Notes: generated by a model from the letters alone, not told the origin. 19,920 bases of DNA from an uncultured Anaerolineae bacterium (GCA_937942115.1 CALDFY010000259.1:1-19920); one strand, 5' to 3'. Positions 8,450 through 15,811 are shown, counted from the stretch's first letter. Made by a program: numbers and translations.

Positions 8450-11400
8450 ATGCCCCGATACCTTCTCGGTCTGGATGCCGGCAGCGGCTCCGTGCGGGCC
8501 CTGCTGGTGGACGTGGAGAGCGGGCGGACGACGGTCGCCGTCCGCCAGTGGGAACATCCACCCGCCGCCGAGGGCGGATGGGCATACGACTTTGACACCG
8601 ACCGCAACTGGGCCCTGCTGGCGGAGGCGGTCCGGGAGGCGCTGGCCCGCGCCGGCGCCGCCCTCACCGACGTCGCCGGAATCGCCGTCGCCTCTATGCG
8701 CCACAGCCTGGTACTAATGCGGGATGGCCGGGTCCTCTTCGCTGTCCCCAACCGGGATGCCCGCGCGGCCGCTGAGGGGATGGAGATGGCCGCCGGGCCG
8801 GGCGCGCGGGTCTGCACCCGCACCGGCTGCTGGCCCGCACCCGTCTTCATGGCCCCGCGCCTGGCCTGGCTGGCCGCCCGTCACCCCCAATGGCTGGAGG
8901 GCGCCGTCGCGCTCACCGTCGGCGACTGGGTCGCCTTCCGCCTCTGCGGGGAGGCGGCGACAGACTTCTCCCACGCCGGGGAGACGATGCTCTTTGACGT
9001 CGTCCGGCGGGAGTGGATGACGGACTTCCTGGCCGAACTGGGGCTCCCCCCGTCCCTGCTCCCGCCGGTCCACCCGGCAGGGACGCTCCTGGGGCCATTG
9101 ACCCCCGCTGCTGCCGCCGACCTGGGGCTGGCGCCGGGGATCCCCGTCGCCGTGGGCGGGGCGGATACCCAGTGCGCGCTGCTGGCCCTGGGCGCCACCG
9201 GGCCGGGCGACGTGGGCATCGTCGCCGGGACGACGGGGCCGGTGCAGGGCGTCGCCGACCGTCCCCTTCTGGACCCGGAGGGCCGCCTCTGGACCCGGCC
9301 CCATCTCCTGCCCGACCGCTGGGTCGTGGAGAGCAACGCCGGCCCCCTGGGAGAGGCACTGGACTGGCTGGCGGGTCTCCTCTTCCCGGAGTCGCCCCGA
9401 CCGACGGCCCGGCTGGTCGGAGAGGCGGCGCAGGCCCGGCCCGGCGCCGGAGGCATCCTCTCCACCTTCGGGGGACAGGTCTTCAACGGCCGCGCGCTGG
9501 CGTTCCCTGTGGGAAGCCTGACTCTCTCCCCCCTTCTGGGCGGCGACGGCCCCTCCCGCCGGGCCGACCTGGCCCGGGCCGTCCTGGAGGGGCTGGCCTT
9601 CGTCCTGCGGGCCAACGGGGAGCAGGTCGCGGCCGTCATGCAGGCTGACAGCCTGTGCTACAGGATGACCGGCGGCCTGACCCGTAGTCCCTTCTGGGCC
9701 CAACTGGTCGCCGACGTCCTGGGGCGGCCCGTGCAGGTCTCCGACATTCCGGAGGGGACGGCCCTGGGCGCGGCGGTCTGCGCCGGAGTGGCGGCGGGCC
9801 TCTTCGCCGACCTGGCGGAGGGCGCGGCACACCTGGCGCGCGTCCGGACGGTGGACCCGGACGAGGAAGCGGCCCGGACGTACGCGGCCCTCTACGCCGA
9901 ATGGCGGGACCTGCGCGCGGTTCTGGCCGACGCCCACGACCGGGCCGCCGCGCGGATGTTGGAGTATGTCGGCGTGCAGGCCCCTCCGCAGGCTGAAAGC
10001 CTGCGCCACTTCCGCCCCAGGATTCTGGTCACCGCCCAGATGGACGAGGCGAGTTTGGCCGAACTGCGCCGTCTGGGAGAGGTGGAGTACGCCAACTACC
10101 GGGAGACACTCCGGGTGCTCACCGGGGAGGACCTGGTGGAGGCCCTGCAGGGGGTCCACGTCTTCATCACCGAAGTGGACATCGTGGACCTGGAGGCGTT
10201 GCGGGAGTTGCCTGACCTGCGGGTCGTCGTCGCCTGCCGGGGGCAGGCGGTGAACGTGGATGCAGCGGCCTGCACCGCGCTGGGCATCCCCGTCCTCTAC
10301 GCGCCGGGCCGCAACGCCGACGCCGTGGCCGACCTGACGGTGGCCTTTATGCTGGCGCTGTCCCGCAAACTGGTCCCGGCGAACGAGTTTCTCCGCCAAC
10401 CCGGCGGCGAGGCGGGGGACATGGGCCGTATGGGGCAGGCGTACGAGGCCTTCCTGGGTCGGGAACTCTGGGGGAAGACGGTGGGTCTGGTCGGACTGGG
10501 CGCCGTCGGGCGGGAGGTCGCCCGGCGGCTGGCCCCCTTCGGAGTGCGACTTCTGGTCTATGACCCGTATGTCCGTCCGGAGGACGCCGCGCGGTACGAC
10601 GCCGAACCGGTCTCCCTGGATGAGTTGCTGGCTGAGAGCGATTTCGTCAGCCTGCATGCGCCAGTCACCGATCAGACGCGGGGCCTCATCGGTCGGGAGG
10701 CGCTGGCCCGGATGAAGCGGGGGGCATTTCTGGTCAACACCGCCCGCGCCGCGCTGGTGGACGAGGAGGCGCTGGCCGAGGCACTGCGGAGCGGGCACCT
10801 GGCCGGGGCGGCGCTGGACGTCTTCTCCGTGGAGCCGCCCGCTTCGGACCACCCGCTGCTGCAACTCCCCAACGTCATCGCCACGCCCCACATCGGAGGG
10901 AACACGGAGGAGGTAGCGGCGCACCAGGGCCGCATCGTCGTGGAGGACCTCCGGCGGATGCTGGCCGGGGAACGGCCGCGCCACGTCCTGAATCCCCAGG
11001 CGCTGGAAGGGTTCTCCTGGACGGGCCCCCGTCGGCGGGCGGACGAGCGGGTCCTGGAGGGGCTGGAGGAGCGCCCCGGTCCGGCGGTCAGCGACTTACA
11101 GGTCGGGCCTCGCCCTCACCCCCACCCCCCTGCCTCCTTTCCCACCGCAGGCGGCGGGGGAGGAGATGAGGGTTCCAGCACGGAACACGGAGTACGCGGT
11201 ACAGTTGAGGAACTCCTGCGCCGGTTCTGCGAGAAGGCGGTCGCCGACCCGGCGCTGCGGGCCTTCGCCGCCAAACGGCGGGTGACCACCCACTACACGC
11301 TGACCGACCTGGGGCTGGAGTTCCACATCGGCTTCCGGGACGGGGAGGTATTCGCTGGGCTGGGCGCGCCGCCGGCCCCGGCGGAAGTCCGCATGAAGGC

Positions 11401-12280
11401 GACGGCGGAGGTGCTGGACGGTATCCTGACCGGCCGCATCAGCGGGCAGAAGGCGGCGATGAGCGGCAAACTCTCCTTCAGCGGAGACGTCCGGACGGCG
11501 ATGGGCGTCCAGCGGGTCCAGGGCGACCTGATCCGCCTCTACACGGCGGCGCGGGAGGAGGTGGGCGGCGTGGACTTTTCCGCGCCGGCGGCCGCGCCGG
11601 CCCCGACCGGTGTGGCGCAGGCTGTTGGGCTGCGCTCCGCGCCGGCAGGGGAGGACCCGCGCGTGGAGATGGTTCGGGCGATCAACGAACTCTACCAGTT
11701 GGGCCTCATCACCGCCACCGGCGGGAACGTGAGCGTTCGGGTGGAGGACCGGGAGGAGTGCTGGATCACCCCCAGTCAACTCTACAAGGGCGACCTGCGG
11801 CCCGAACTGATGGTGCGGATAGACCTGGCGGGCAACGTGTTGGATGACAGTGTTCCGGCGCCGTCGTCGGAGTGGCCGATGCACACGGCCATTTACCGGG
11901 CCCGTCCGGAGGTGCAGGCGATTGTCCACGCCCATGCGCCCTACGCGACGATTCTGGCCCTGAGCGGACTTCCCTTCCTGCCCATCACCACCGAGGCGGC
12001 CTTCTTCCGGGAAGTGCCGGTTGTCCCGTTCATTATGCCGGGGACTAAGGAACTGGCGGACGCAGTGGTGAAGGCGATGGGGCGGAACCCCGTCTGCCTG
12101 CTGCAGAATCACGGGGTGGTCGTGGCGGCGACCAGTTTGCGGCGGGCCTGCAACATCCTGGAGGTGGTAGAGCGAACAGCGCAACTCATCTGGGGGTGCT
12201 ACGCGGCGGGGAAGAAGCCCCCAACGCTGCCGAAGGACGTGGTGCGGGCGCTGCAGGAAGTGGGGGAGATGATGGCGTGA
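8450..12280 (+). CDS. Four-domain fusion: FGGY kinase, hydroxyacid dehydrogenase, SCP2, class II aldolase
   Basis: An uninterrupted 1276-aa ORF from ATG 8450 (GGAGGTACC upstream) to TGA 12280. Residues 1-510: FGGY sugar kinase (LGLDAGSGS, 6-14; catalytic Asp239 in GGADTQ; TGG at 407-409). About 521-860: D-2-hydroxyacid dehydrogenase (Rossmann GLVGLGAVG, 679-687; catalytic Arg597, Glu795, His814). About 916-1045: SCP2-like domain (MSGKLSFSGDVRTAM). 1068-1276: class II aldolase (Glu1141; zinc ligands His1160, His1162, His1221). Each domain has the full length of a stand-alone enzyme and keeps its key residues. Kinase plus aldolase would phosphorylate a ketose and split it to dihydroxyacetone phosphate and an aldehyde; the dehydrogenase would interconvert a 2-oxoacid and a 2-hydroxyacid. 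From memory, Bacillus subtilis yoaC and yoaD are adjacent kinase and dehydrogenase genes. All three joints contain repeat-type DNA. Substrate unknown. Confidence 0.85.
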   Translation: MPRYLLGLDAGSGSVRALLVDVESGRTTVAVRQWEHPPAAEGGWAYDFDTDRNWALLAEAVREALARAGAALTDVAGIAVASMRHSLVLMRDGRVLFAVPNRDARAAAEGMEMAAGPGARVCTRTGCWPAPVFMAPRLAWLAARHPQWLEGAVALTVGDWVAFRLCGEAATDFSHAGETMLFDVVRREWMTDFLAELGLPPSLLPPVHPAGTLLGPLTPAAAADLGLAPGIPVAVGGADTQCALLALGATGPGDVGIVAGTTGPVQGVADRPLLDPEGRLWTRPHLLPDRWVVESNAGPLGEALDWLAGLLFPESPRPTARLVGEAAQARPGAGGILSTFGGQVFNGRALAFPVGSLTLSPLLGGDGPSRRADLARAVLEGLAFVLRANGEQVAAVMQADSLCYRMTGGLTRSPFWAQLVADVLGRPVQVSDIPEGTALGAAVCAGVAAGLFADLAEGAAHLARVRTVDPDEEAARTYAALYAEWRDLRAVLADAHDRAAARMLEYVGVQAPPQAESLRHFRPRILVTAQMDEASLAELRRLGEVEYANYRETLRVLTGEDLVEALQGVHVFITEVDIVDLEALRELPDLRVVVACRGQAVNVDAAACTALGIPVLYAPGRNADAVADLTVAFMLALSRKLVPANEFLRQPGGEAGDMGRMGQAYEAFLGRELWGKTVGLVGLGAVGREVARRLAPFGVRLLVYDPYVRPEDAARYDAEPVSLDELLAESDFVSLHAPVTDQTRGLIGREALARMKRGAFLVNTARAALVDEEALAEALRSGHLAGAALDVFSVEPPASDHPLLQLPNVIATPHIGGNTEEVAAHQGRIVVEDLRRMLAGERPRHVLNPQALEGFSWTGPRRRADERVLEGLEERPGPAVSDLQVGPRPHPHPPASFPTAGGGGGDEGSSTEHGVRGTVEELLRRFCEKAVADPALRAFAAKRRVTTHYTLTDLGLEFHIGFRDGEVFAGLGAPPAPAEVRMKATAEVLDGILTGRISGQKAAMSGKLSFSGDVRTAMGVQRVQGDLIRLYTAAREEVGGVDFSAPAAAPAPTGVAQAVGLRSAPAGEDPRVEMVRAINELYQLGLITATGGNVSVRVEDREECWITPSQLYKGDLRPELMVRIDLAGNVLDDSVPAPSSEWPMHTAIYRARPEVQAIVHAHAPYATILALSGLPFLPITTEAAFFREVPVVPFIMPGTKELADAVVKAMGRNPVCLLQNHGVVVAATSLRRACNILEVVERTAQLIWGCYAAGKKPPTLPKDVVRALQEVGEMMA
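9641..9655. repeat. AQAxSLR-type palindrome in the kinase domain
   Basis: CAGGCT-GAC-AGCCTG, a perfect 6-bp stem in the same phase as other coding copies, read as MQADSLCYR just before the kinase TGG motif (residues 407-409). Shorter and more diverged than the other copies; chance similarity is possible. Confidence 0.5.
9988..10004. repeat. AQAxSLR palindrome at the kinase/dehydrogenase joint
   Basis: GCAGGCT-GAA-AGCCTGC, a perfect 7-bp stem with a 3-nt loop, read as PQAESLR at residues 513-519, exactly between the end of the kinase and the first strand of the dehydrogenase (RILVTAQMD). Confidence 0.75.
11113..11207 (+). repeat. C-rich palindrome and heptanucleotide array at the dehydrogenase/SCP2 joint
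   Basis: 11113-11172 starts CCCTCACCCCCACCCCCC and ends GGGGGAGGAGATGAGGG, resembling the ends of the intergenic palindrome at 7755-7855. It is followed by 7-nt units ACGGAAC, ACGGAGT, ACGCGGT, ACAGTTG (11180-11207), like those directly upstream of the MFS start. Translated, it gives a low-complexity Pro/His/Gly linker, which is not a known domain. Confidence 0.65.
11615..11635. repeat. AQAxSLR-type repeat at the SCP2/aldolase joint
   Basis: GCGCAGGCTGTTGGGCTGCGC, differing at two positions from the intergenic form GCGCAGGCTGTTAGCCTGCGC. It is read as VAQAVGLR in the same phase as the other coding copies and is flanked by an Ala/Pro-rich linker. Confidence 0.65.
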
Positions 12281-12290
12281 AACGTGCGTA

Positions 12291-12310
12291 GCGCAAGATT
12301 TATCCTGCGC
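12291..12310. repeat. GCGCAAGAT palindrome, copy 1
   Basis: GCGCAAGATTTATCCTGCGC in the 77-bp gap between the convergent fusion and methyltransferase genes. Related copies are 13067-13092 and 13149-13168. It could act as a weak shared 3'-end structure. The phrase GCGTGAAACGT occurs on both sides of it (at the fusion stop and near 12340). Confidence 0.6.
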
Positions 12311-12357
12311 TTTCCCTTGCGCTTTCCTGGGCGGGGGCGTGAAACGTAAAGCGGACA

Positions 12358-12981
12358 TCAGGGCCGGATGCCCCGGACAAGGAGGACCGAGTCGGGGCCC
12401 ACTTGCCGCCATTCCGTATGGATGGAGAATCCGGCGTCCCGCCAGGACGAGAAGGGGTCTTCAGACGGAAAGCGGTCCTGCCCGGTGATCCGGTAGAGGA
12501 GACGGAGGGCCCGGGCCAGGGGTCCTCGTCCGCCGGGAACGGCGACGGGGACGACGACAACCGTTCCCCCCGGAGCCAGCACGCGCGCGACCTCCCGCGC
12601 GGTGGCGGGGTCCAGGATGAACTCCGTGGGGAAGGTAGCCACGACGGCCCGGAAGGCGCCGTCGGGGAAGGGAAGGCGCTGCGCCCGGGCCCGCACCAAT
12701 CGGGGAGAGAGACCGGCCCGGCGGAGGCGGCGGCGGGCCAGCGCGCCCATCTGCGGGGAAACGTCCAGCCCCACCGGTTGGAGCCCCTGGCGGGCCATCC
12801 GCAGCAGTAAGTGGCCGGGCCCGTGGGCCAGTTCCAGCACCGGCCCGCCGGGGATGAGGGAGAGAGCCGCCGCGCCCCACGCCCTCCACTTCCCCCGGGA
12901 GACCGCCCAGGCGACGGCGTCGTAGGTCCAGGCAAAGGGACCGTAGAGCAGACGGAAGAACAGGCGAATCGCGGATCGCAT
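12358..12981 (-). CDS. Class I SAM-dependent methyltransferase (207 aa)
   Basis: A Methyltransf_11/UbiE-like enzyme with the Rossmann SAM-binding core: motif I VLELAHGPGHLLLRMA (48-63), the acidic residue after strand 2 (GLDVSPQM, Asp73), the motif II region RLPFPDGAFRAVVATF (102-117) and LAPGGTVVVVPV (135-146). The amphipathic N-terminus (LFFRLLYGPFAWTYDAVAW) is typical of small UbiE-type enzymes that touch membranes or lipids. The substrate is unknown. Motif I has His-Gly-Pro-Gly instead of the usual GxGxG, a common variant. The start codon at 12981 lies inside a tandem repeat (12969-13024), so the first three or four residues are repeat-encoded and there is no clear Shine-Dalgarno sequence. 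It is convergent with the fusion gene. Confidence 0.85.
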   Translation of the reverse strand: MRSAIRLFFRLLYGPFAWTYDAVAWAVSRGKWRAWGAAALSLIPGGPVLELAHGPGHLLLRMARQGLQPVGLDVSPQMGALARRRLRRAGLSPRLVRARAQRLPFPDGAFRAVVATFPTEFILDPATAREVARVLAPGGTVVVVPVAVPGGRGPLARALRLLYRITGQDRFPSEDPFSSWRDAGFSIHTEWRQVGPDSVLLVRGIRP

Positions 12982-13024
12982 CTCGCGGATCGCTCATCGC
13001 GGATCGCTTATCGCGGATCGCATC
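12969..13024 (-). repeat. 14-nt (2 x 7) tandem array at the methyltransferase start
   Basis: Four 14-nt units, each TCGCGGA followed by TCGCATC, TCGCTCA, TCGCTTA or TCGCATC. The period can also be read as eight heptamers. The methyltransferase ATG (12981-12979) is part of the array, so repeat copy number would change the 5' end or N-terminus. Confidence 0.85.
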
Positions 13025-13066
13025 GGTGGCCCTGCTGTCCGGTTGCGGGCCTCCACCCGGAAACCT

Positions 13067-13092
13067 GCAGCGCAAGATTCATCGGGCGCTGC
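13067..13092. repeat. GCGCAAGAT palindrome, copy 2
   Basis: GCAGCGC (13067-13073) pairs with GCGCTGC (13086-13092) around AAGATTCATCGG. The central CGCAAGATTCATC is shared with the copy at 13149-13168. Confidence 0.6.
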
Positions 13093-13096
13093 AGAA

Positions 13097-13136
13097 CAAA
13101 AAGGGATTCCGCAGCACAGTGTGGCTGCGGAATCCC
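13097..13136 (-). terminator. Intrinsic terminator of the two-TM protein gene
   Basis: On the minus strand a perfect 13-bp stem (13136-13124 with 13115-13103, 8-nt loop) is followed at once by TTTTT (13102-13098). It lies 36 nt after the stop of the gene at 13172-14200. This is the only textbook Rho-independent terminator I see in the window. Confidence 0.8.
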
Positions 13137-13148
13137 GAGTTTCTTGGG

Positions 13149-13168
13149 GCGCAAGATTCATCTTGCGC
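13149..13168. repeat. GCGCAAGAT palindrome, copy 3
   Basis: GCGCAAGA-TTCA-TCTTGCGC, a perfect 8-bp stem just downstream of the two-TM protein gene and before its terminator. This is the cleanest copy of the family. Confidence 0.75.
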
Positions 13169-13171
13169 GGA

Positions 13172-14200
13172 CTACAACGTCGGCGGGAAGGCGAACTCCT
13201 CGGGCAGAGTCGCCCCCTCCGCTCCCTCCTTAAACCACACCCCCAGTTCCAGAGAAATGCGCTGGAAGAAACTCTCGGGGGGGAGTTGCCCAATGCCATA
13301 CTCCATATTCACCACCCGCGCTCGCAGGATCAGCGTCGTTGTCTCCAGGATGACTTCGGCGCCCGGCTCGGCCAGGACGATTTCCCCCTTCGCCGCCAGT
13401 TTAGCCCGCAACGCCGGGTCCTGATAGGCAAACCCACTGGCCAGGACCTTGGTTACCGTGCGGATGTCGCTCTTATCAAACATCCACACTTCCAGCGCGG
13501 TCACCTTTTTCGGGTCGCCCACACCGATAGCCTCCGATATGCCCACACCACACTCCCCCAGAAAATCTGCGCCCCGTTCAATGCTGAAGGAGGGGTCATA
13601 ATGGTCATCTCCCAGGACATAGGTCGTGTTAAACTGAAGGGCGGGAGGGGTCGCCTCCTCCCAGCGCGTCGGCTCTACCTGGCGGTAGGCCGCTGCCCGC
13701 TCAGAGACGGGGCGGACGCGGGGGCGGCGGAGACGGGAAAGGGCGAAGTACAGAAGCGCGGCCAGCGCAGCGGCCAGCAACCCGATGCCGCAAATCTGGA
13801 AGAGGGGGCGAACCCGTTGCAGGCCGGTGGGGCGAGCGGGAGTGGGAGGGGGTGCCTCTTTCAGGGCCTGTGCCAGCGCCCGGAGGTTCTCCCCGTCGGC
13901 ACCGCCGCGCCGCCCGGCCAGGTCCTCCAGCGTCGCCACCGGGTCCCCTTTCCAGAGACCAATGCCCAGCCGGGTCTGGGCCTGCTGGAGGTCCCGGTTC
14001 TGGGCATACTCCCGCGCCACCCATACCAGGTAATCATCCCGGAAGTCCTGGCGGAGCATCGCGGGGGTGGCATTATAGTAGGACGTAGGCCAGACGACCC
14101 AGGCGAAGAGAAGGCCCACCACCAGGCCGAGGACGGCACCGACGGCGAACGCCAGGGTCGTTTTGCGGGTGTTATAAAGGTTCAGCAGTTTATTGAGCAT
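13172..14200 (-). CDS. Two-TM membrane protein of unknown function (342 aa)
   Basis: I do not recognise a named family. ATG 14200 is chosen because AGGGGGAG sits directly upstream; an upstream in-frame ATG (14227) has no binding site. Features: TM1 at about residues 15-37; a helical, probably extracytoplasmic segment with DYLVWVAREYAQNRDLQQAQ (56-75), which resembles a TPR-like or coiled-coil stretch; a Pro-rich piece (116-124); TM2 at about 135-154; then a soluble C-terminal domain (about 160-342) of alternating strands (TTYVLGDDHYDPSFSI, VTALEVWMFDKSDIRTVTKV, VILETTTLILRARVVNMEYG). That domain has an SMAD/FHA-like beta-rich look, but I cannot assign it. It is transcribed alone, with a clear promoter (14279-14307) and a terminator (13097-13136). 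Envelope or stress roles are only guesses. Confidence 0.8.
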   Translation of the reverse strand: MLNKLLNLYNTRKTTLAFAVGAVLGLVVGLLFAWVVWPTSYYNATPAMLRQDFRDDYLVWVAREYAQNRDLQQAQTRLGIGLWKGDPVATLEDLAGRRGGADGENLRALAQALKEAPPPTPARPTGLQRVRPLFQICGIGLLAAALAALLYFALSRLRRPRVRPVSERAAAYRQVEPTRWEEATPPALQFNTTYVLGDDHYDPSFSIERGADFLGECGVGISEAIGVGDPKKVTALEVWMFDKSDIRTVTKVLASGFAYQDPALRAKLAAKGEIVLAEPGAEVILETTTLILRARVVNMEYGIGQLPPESFFQRISLELGVWFKEGAEGATLPEEFAFPPTL

Positions 14201-14278
14201 GACTCCCCCTTGCTGAGAACCGGTCATTTCGCGGCAGAGCGATAGAGATGACGGTAGCGGGAACGCTTTTCATACATA

Positions 14279-14307
14279 AGAATACCACACAATTCACCGA
14301 AAGACAA
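14279..14307 (-). promoter_or_regulatory. Promoter of the two-TM protein gene
   Basis: Minus strand: TTGTCT (14307-14302), a 17-nt spacer, then TGGTATTCT, an extended -10 whose hexamer is 14284-14279. The predicted start is near 14272, giving a leader of about 70 nt. It shares the TGGTAT core with the promoters at 7722 and 8417. Confidence 0.65.
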
Positions 14308-14319
14308 GTGGGCATGCCC

Positions 14320-15075
14320 TCAGATAGCGTTCCCCCCGCACACGGGACAGCCTGGCTGAGGGGTGAAAGCCACCTCGTCAAACGTCCCTCTCCAGCCATC
14401 CCATACCAGCAGTCGGCCGACCAGCGGGTGGCCGATATTCAGGAGAACCTTGACCGCCTCCACCGCCTCCAGCGCGCCGAAGGTCCCTGCGACGGCGCCC
14501 ATAATGCCGACCTCCCGGGCAGTGGGGACTTTATCTAATCGGACAGAAGGGGGAAACAGACACCGGTAACAGGGCCCCGCGCCAGGCATCACAACGGACA
14601 TTTGCCCCTCCCACGCCAGCACAGATGCCCAGACCAGAGGCGTGCCGGTCTCCACACAGGCCGCGTTGACCAGGAACTTGGTCTCAAAGTTATCGGAGCA
14701 CTCCACTACCAGATCATAGGCCGCCGCCAATTCGGTCGCGCGCCGGGGGGTGAGAGATTCGGGGTACAGATGCAGGTTGACGGCCGGGTTCAAGGCCGTC
14801 AACCGCCGCGCGGCCGACTCCGTTTTGAGACGGCCGATTTCGGCGGTGGTGTGGAGGATTTGCCGGTTGAGATTGGAAAGGGAGACCGTGTCGTGATCCA
14901 CAATACCCAGGGTACCGACACCGGCGGCGGTCAGGTAGAAGGCGGCGGCAGAGCCCAGGCCGCCCGCTCCCACGACCAGCACCCGTGCGGCCCTCAGTCG
15001 CTCTTGGCCGACCTCTCCGACTCCTTCCAGAACCAGTTGCCGCGCGAACCGTTCCCGTTCTTCTTCGCTCAGCAT
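14320..15075 (-). CDS. ThiF/MoeB-family adenylyltransferase (E1-like)
   Basis: A 251-aa E1-like enzyme that would adenylate the C-terminal glycine of a ubiquitin-fold sulfur carrier (ThiS, MoaD or similar). Visible: ATP-binding VLVVGAGGLGS (32-42), Asp60 in GIVDHD, the NLNRQ arginine (Arg71), catalytic Asp128 in ECSDNF, and two zinc Cys pairs, CYRC (169-172) and CPVC (243-246). There is no obvious ThiF-type catalytic Cys or C-terminal rhodanese domain, so it is of MoeB/ThiF length. I start at 15075 because family members begin MLSEEERERF; ATG 15096 in the same frame is a possible, perhaps leaderless, alternative. No carrier protein, thiamine or molybdopterin gene is adjacent, so the pathway cannot be fixed. 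It is divergent from the gene at 15125. Confidence 0.9.
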   Translation of the reverse strand: MLSEEERERFARQLVLEGVGEVGQERLRAARVLVVGAGGLGSAAAFYLTAAGVGTLGIVDHDTVSLSNLNRQILHTTAEIGRLKTESAARRLTALNPAVNLHLYPESLTPRRATELAAAYDLVVECSDNFETKFLVNAACVETGTPLVWASVLAWEGQMSVVMPGAGPCYRCLFPPSVRLDKVPTAREVGIMGAVAGTFGALEAVEAVKVLLNIGHPLVGRLLVWDGWRGTFDEVAFTPQPGCPVCGGNAI

Positions 15076-15081
15076 CCCCTG

Positions 15082-15109
15082 TTGCCCCCTCTCCATCTGA
15101 TGCTATAAT
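15082..15109 (+). promoter_or_regulatory. Promoter of the 204-aa gene
   Basis: TTGCCC (15082-15087), a 16-nt spacer and TGCTATAAT, a consensus -10 (15104-15109) with the TGn extension. The predicted start at about 15116 would leave only a very short leader before ATG 15125, with GGAGG at its very beginning. It overlaps the 5' end of the divergent ThiF-like gene. Confidence 0.65.
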
Positions 15110-15124
15110 GACATCGGAGGGCCA

Positions 15125-15739
15125 ATGACAGCGCGAGGTGGCAATGCATTTCGTCCCAGCCGGGCGCCGGCGACGGCCCGGGTGCTCAACAATCTGCCCG
15201 GTCGGTATCCGGTGGAGGACTGGCACGTCTGCTACTGGAGCGTCTCTGAGGACGGCTCCCTGAAGGAGCACGCGGTCATCCTCCAGTTGCCGGTAGGCTA
15301 CGCCGCCGTCTGCGAACCGGTGCGGGTGGGCCAGGACGGATGTGTGCTCCGGGTCCGACGGTGGGGAGTGGCGTGCCGCATCTCCCTGCTGGAGGCCATC
15401 GGTTTTGACCCCCTGAGCATTGCCGGCCCCGATGCCTCCGACGAAGCCGTCGCCGCCATTTGCTTTGCCGCCACCCAGTTTGACCTCCCCGGTGACTTTG
15501 TCATCGCCGACCCCGATTACCCCCTTCTGCTCTTTGACCCCACCGGCATCCTGAAAGGCTCATCGGTCAACGGCATCAGCCTCCTGGGGGCACTGGCCTA
15601 TTTCGTCTCCGGGGGACGGGTAGCGGCGGATTTTCAGCGGTTGCGTCGGGAAGCCCCCACCCTCTATCGGCAAGCCATGGCCGAGCTGCAATCGGTTCTT
15701 TCAAGAAGGGTGGATACTGGCAATATGCCCCATGGTTAG
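15125..15739 (+). CDS. Protein of unknown function (204 aa)
   Basis: I do not recognise a family. ATG 15125 follows CGGAGGGCCA. It is a soluble, mixed alpha/beta protein with no signal peptide or membrane segment; recognisable stretches are VEDWHVCYWSVSEDGSLKEH (30-49), a central segment ending in FVIADPDYPLLLFDPTG (about 125-141), and a helical C-terminus (FQRLRREAPTLYRQAMAEL). Three cysteines are scattered, not in a metal motif. It is transcribed from its own extended -10 promoter, divergent from the ThiF-like gene, and followed after 72 nt by the dipeptidase, which has its own strong ribosome binding site. No function is proposed. Confidence 0.75.
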   Translation: MTARGGNAFRPSRAPATARVLNNLPGRYPVEDWHVCYWSVSEDGSLKEHAVILQLPVGYAAVCEPVRVGQDGCVLRVRRWGVACRISLLEAIGFDPLSIAGPDASDEAVAAICFAATQFDLPGDFVIADPDYPLLLFDPTGILKGSSVNGISLLGALAYFVSGGRVAADFQRLRREAPTLYRQAMAELQSVLSRRVDTGNMPHG

Positions 15740-15811
15740 AATTTTACTCCACTTTTCCAACCGAGAGAATTGGGGCCGGAATAACCTCTTTCCCTTGCAA
15801 GGAGGATAACA

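Noticed and set aside
7826..8585. Short open frames in the 7.7-8.45 kb gap on both strands
   Set aside because: They translate the repeat elements themselves (AQAV..., TACAT... peptides) and have no ribosome binding sites or domain signatures.
8714..10984. A 756-codon open frame on the minus strand, antisense to the fusion gene
   Set aside because: Its translation is rich in Gly, Pro, Arg and Gln with no recognisable domain. The plus strand there encodes clear kinase and dehydrogenase motifs, so it is a GC-bias shadow.
13043..14245. A 400-codon plus-strand frame opposite the two-TM protein gene
   Set aside because: The minus-strand gene has a promoter, a ribosome binding site, two membrane segments and a terminator. 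The plus frame has none of these and reads as low complexity.
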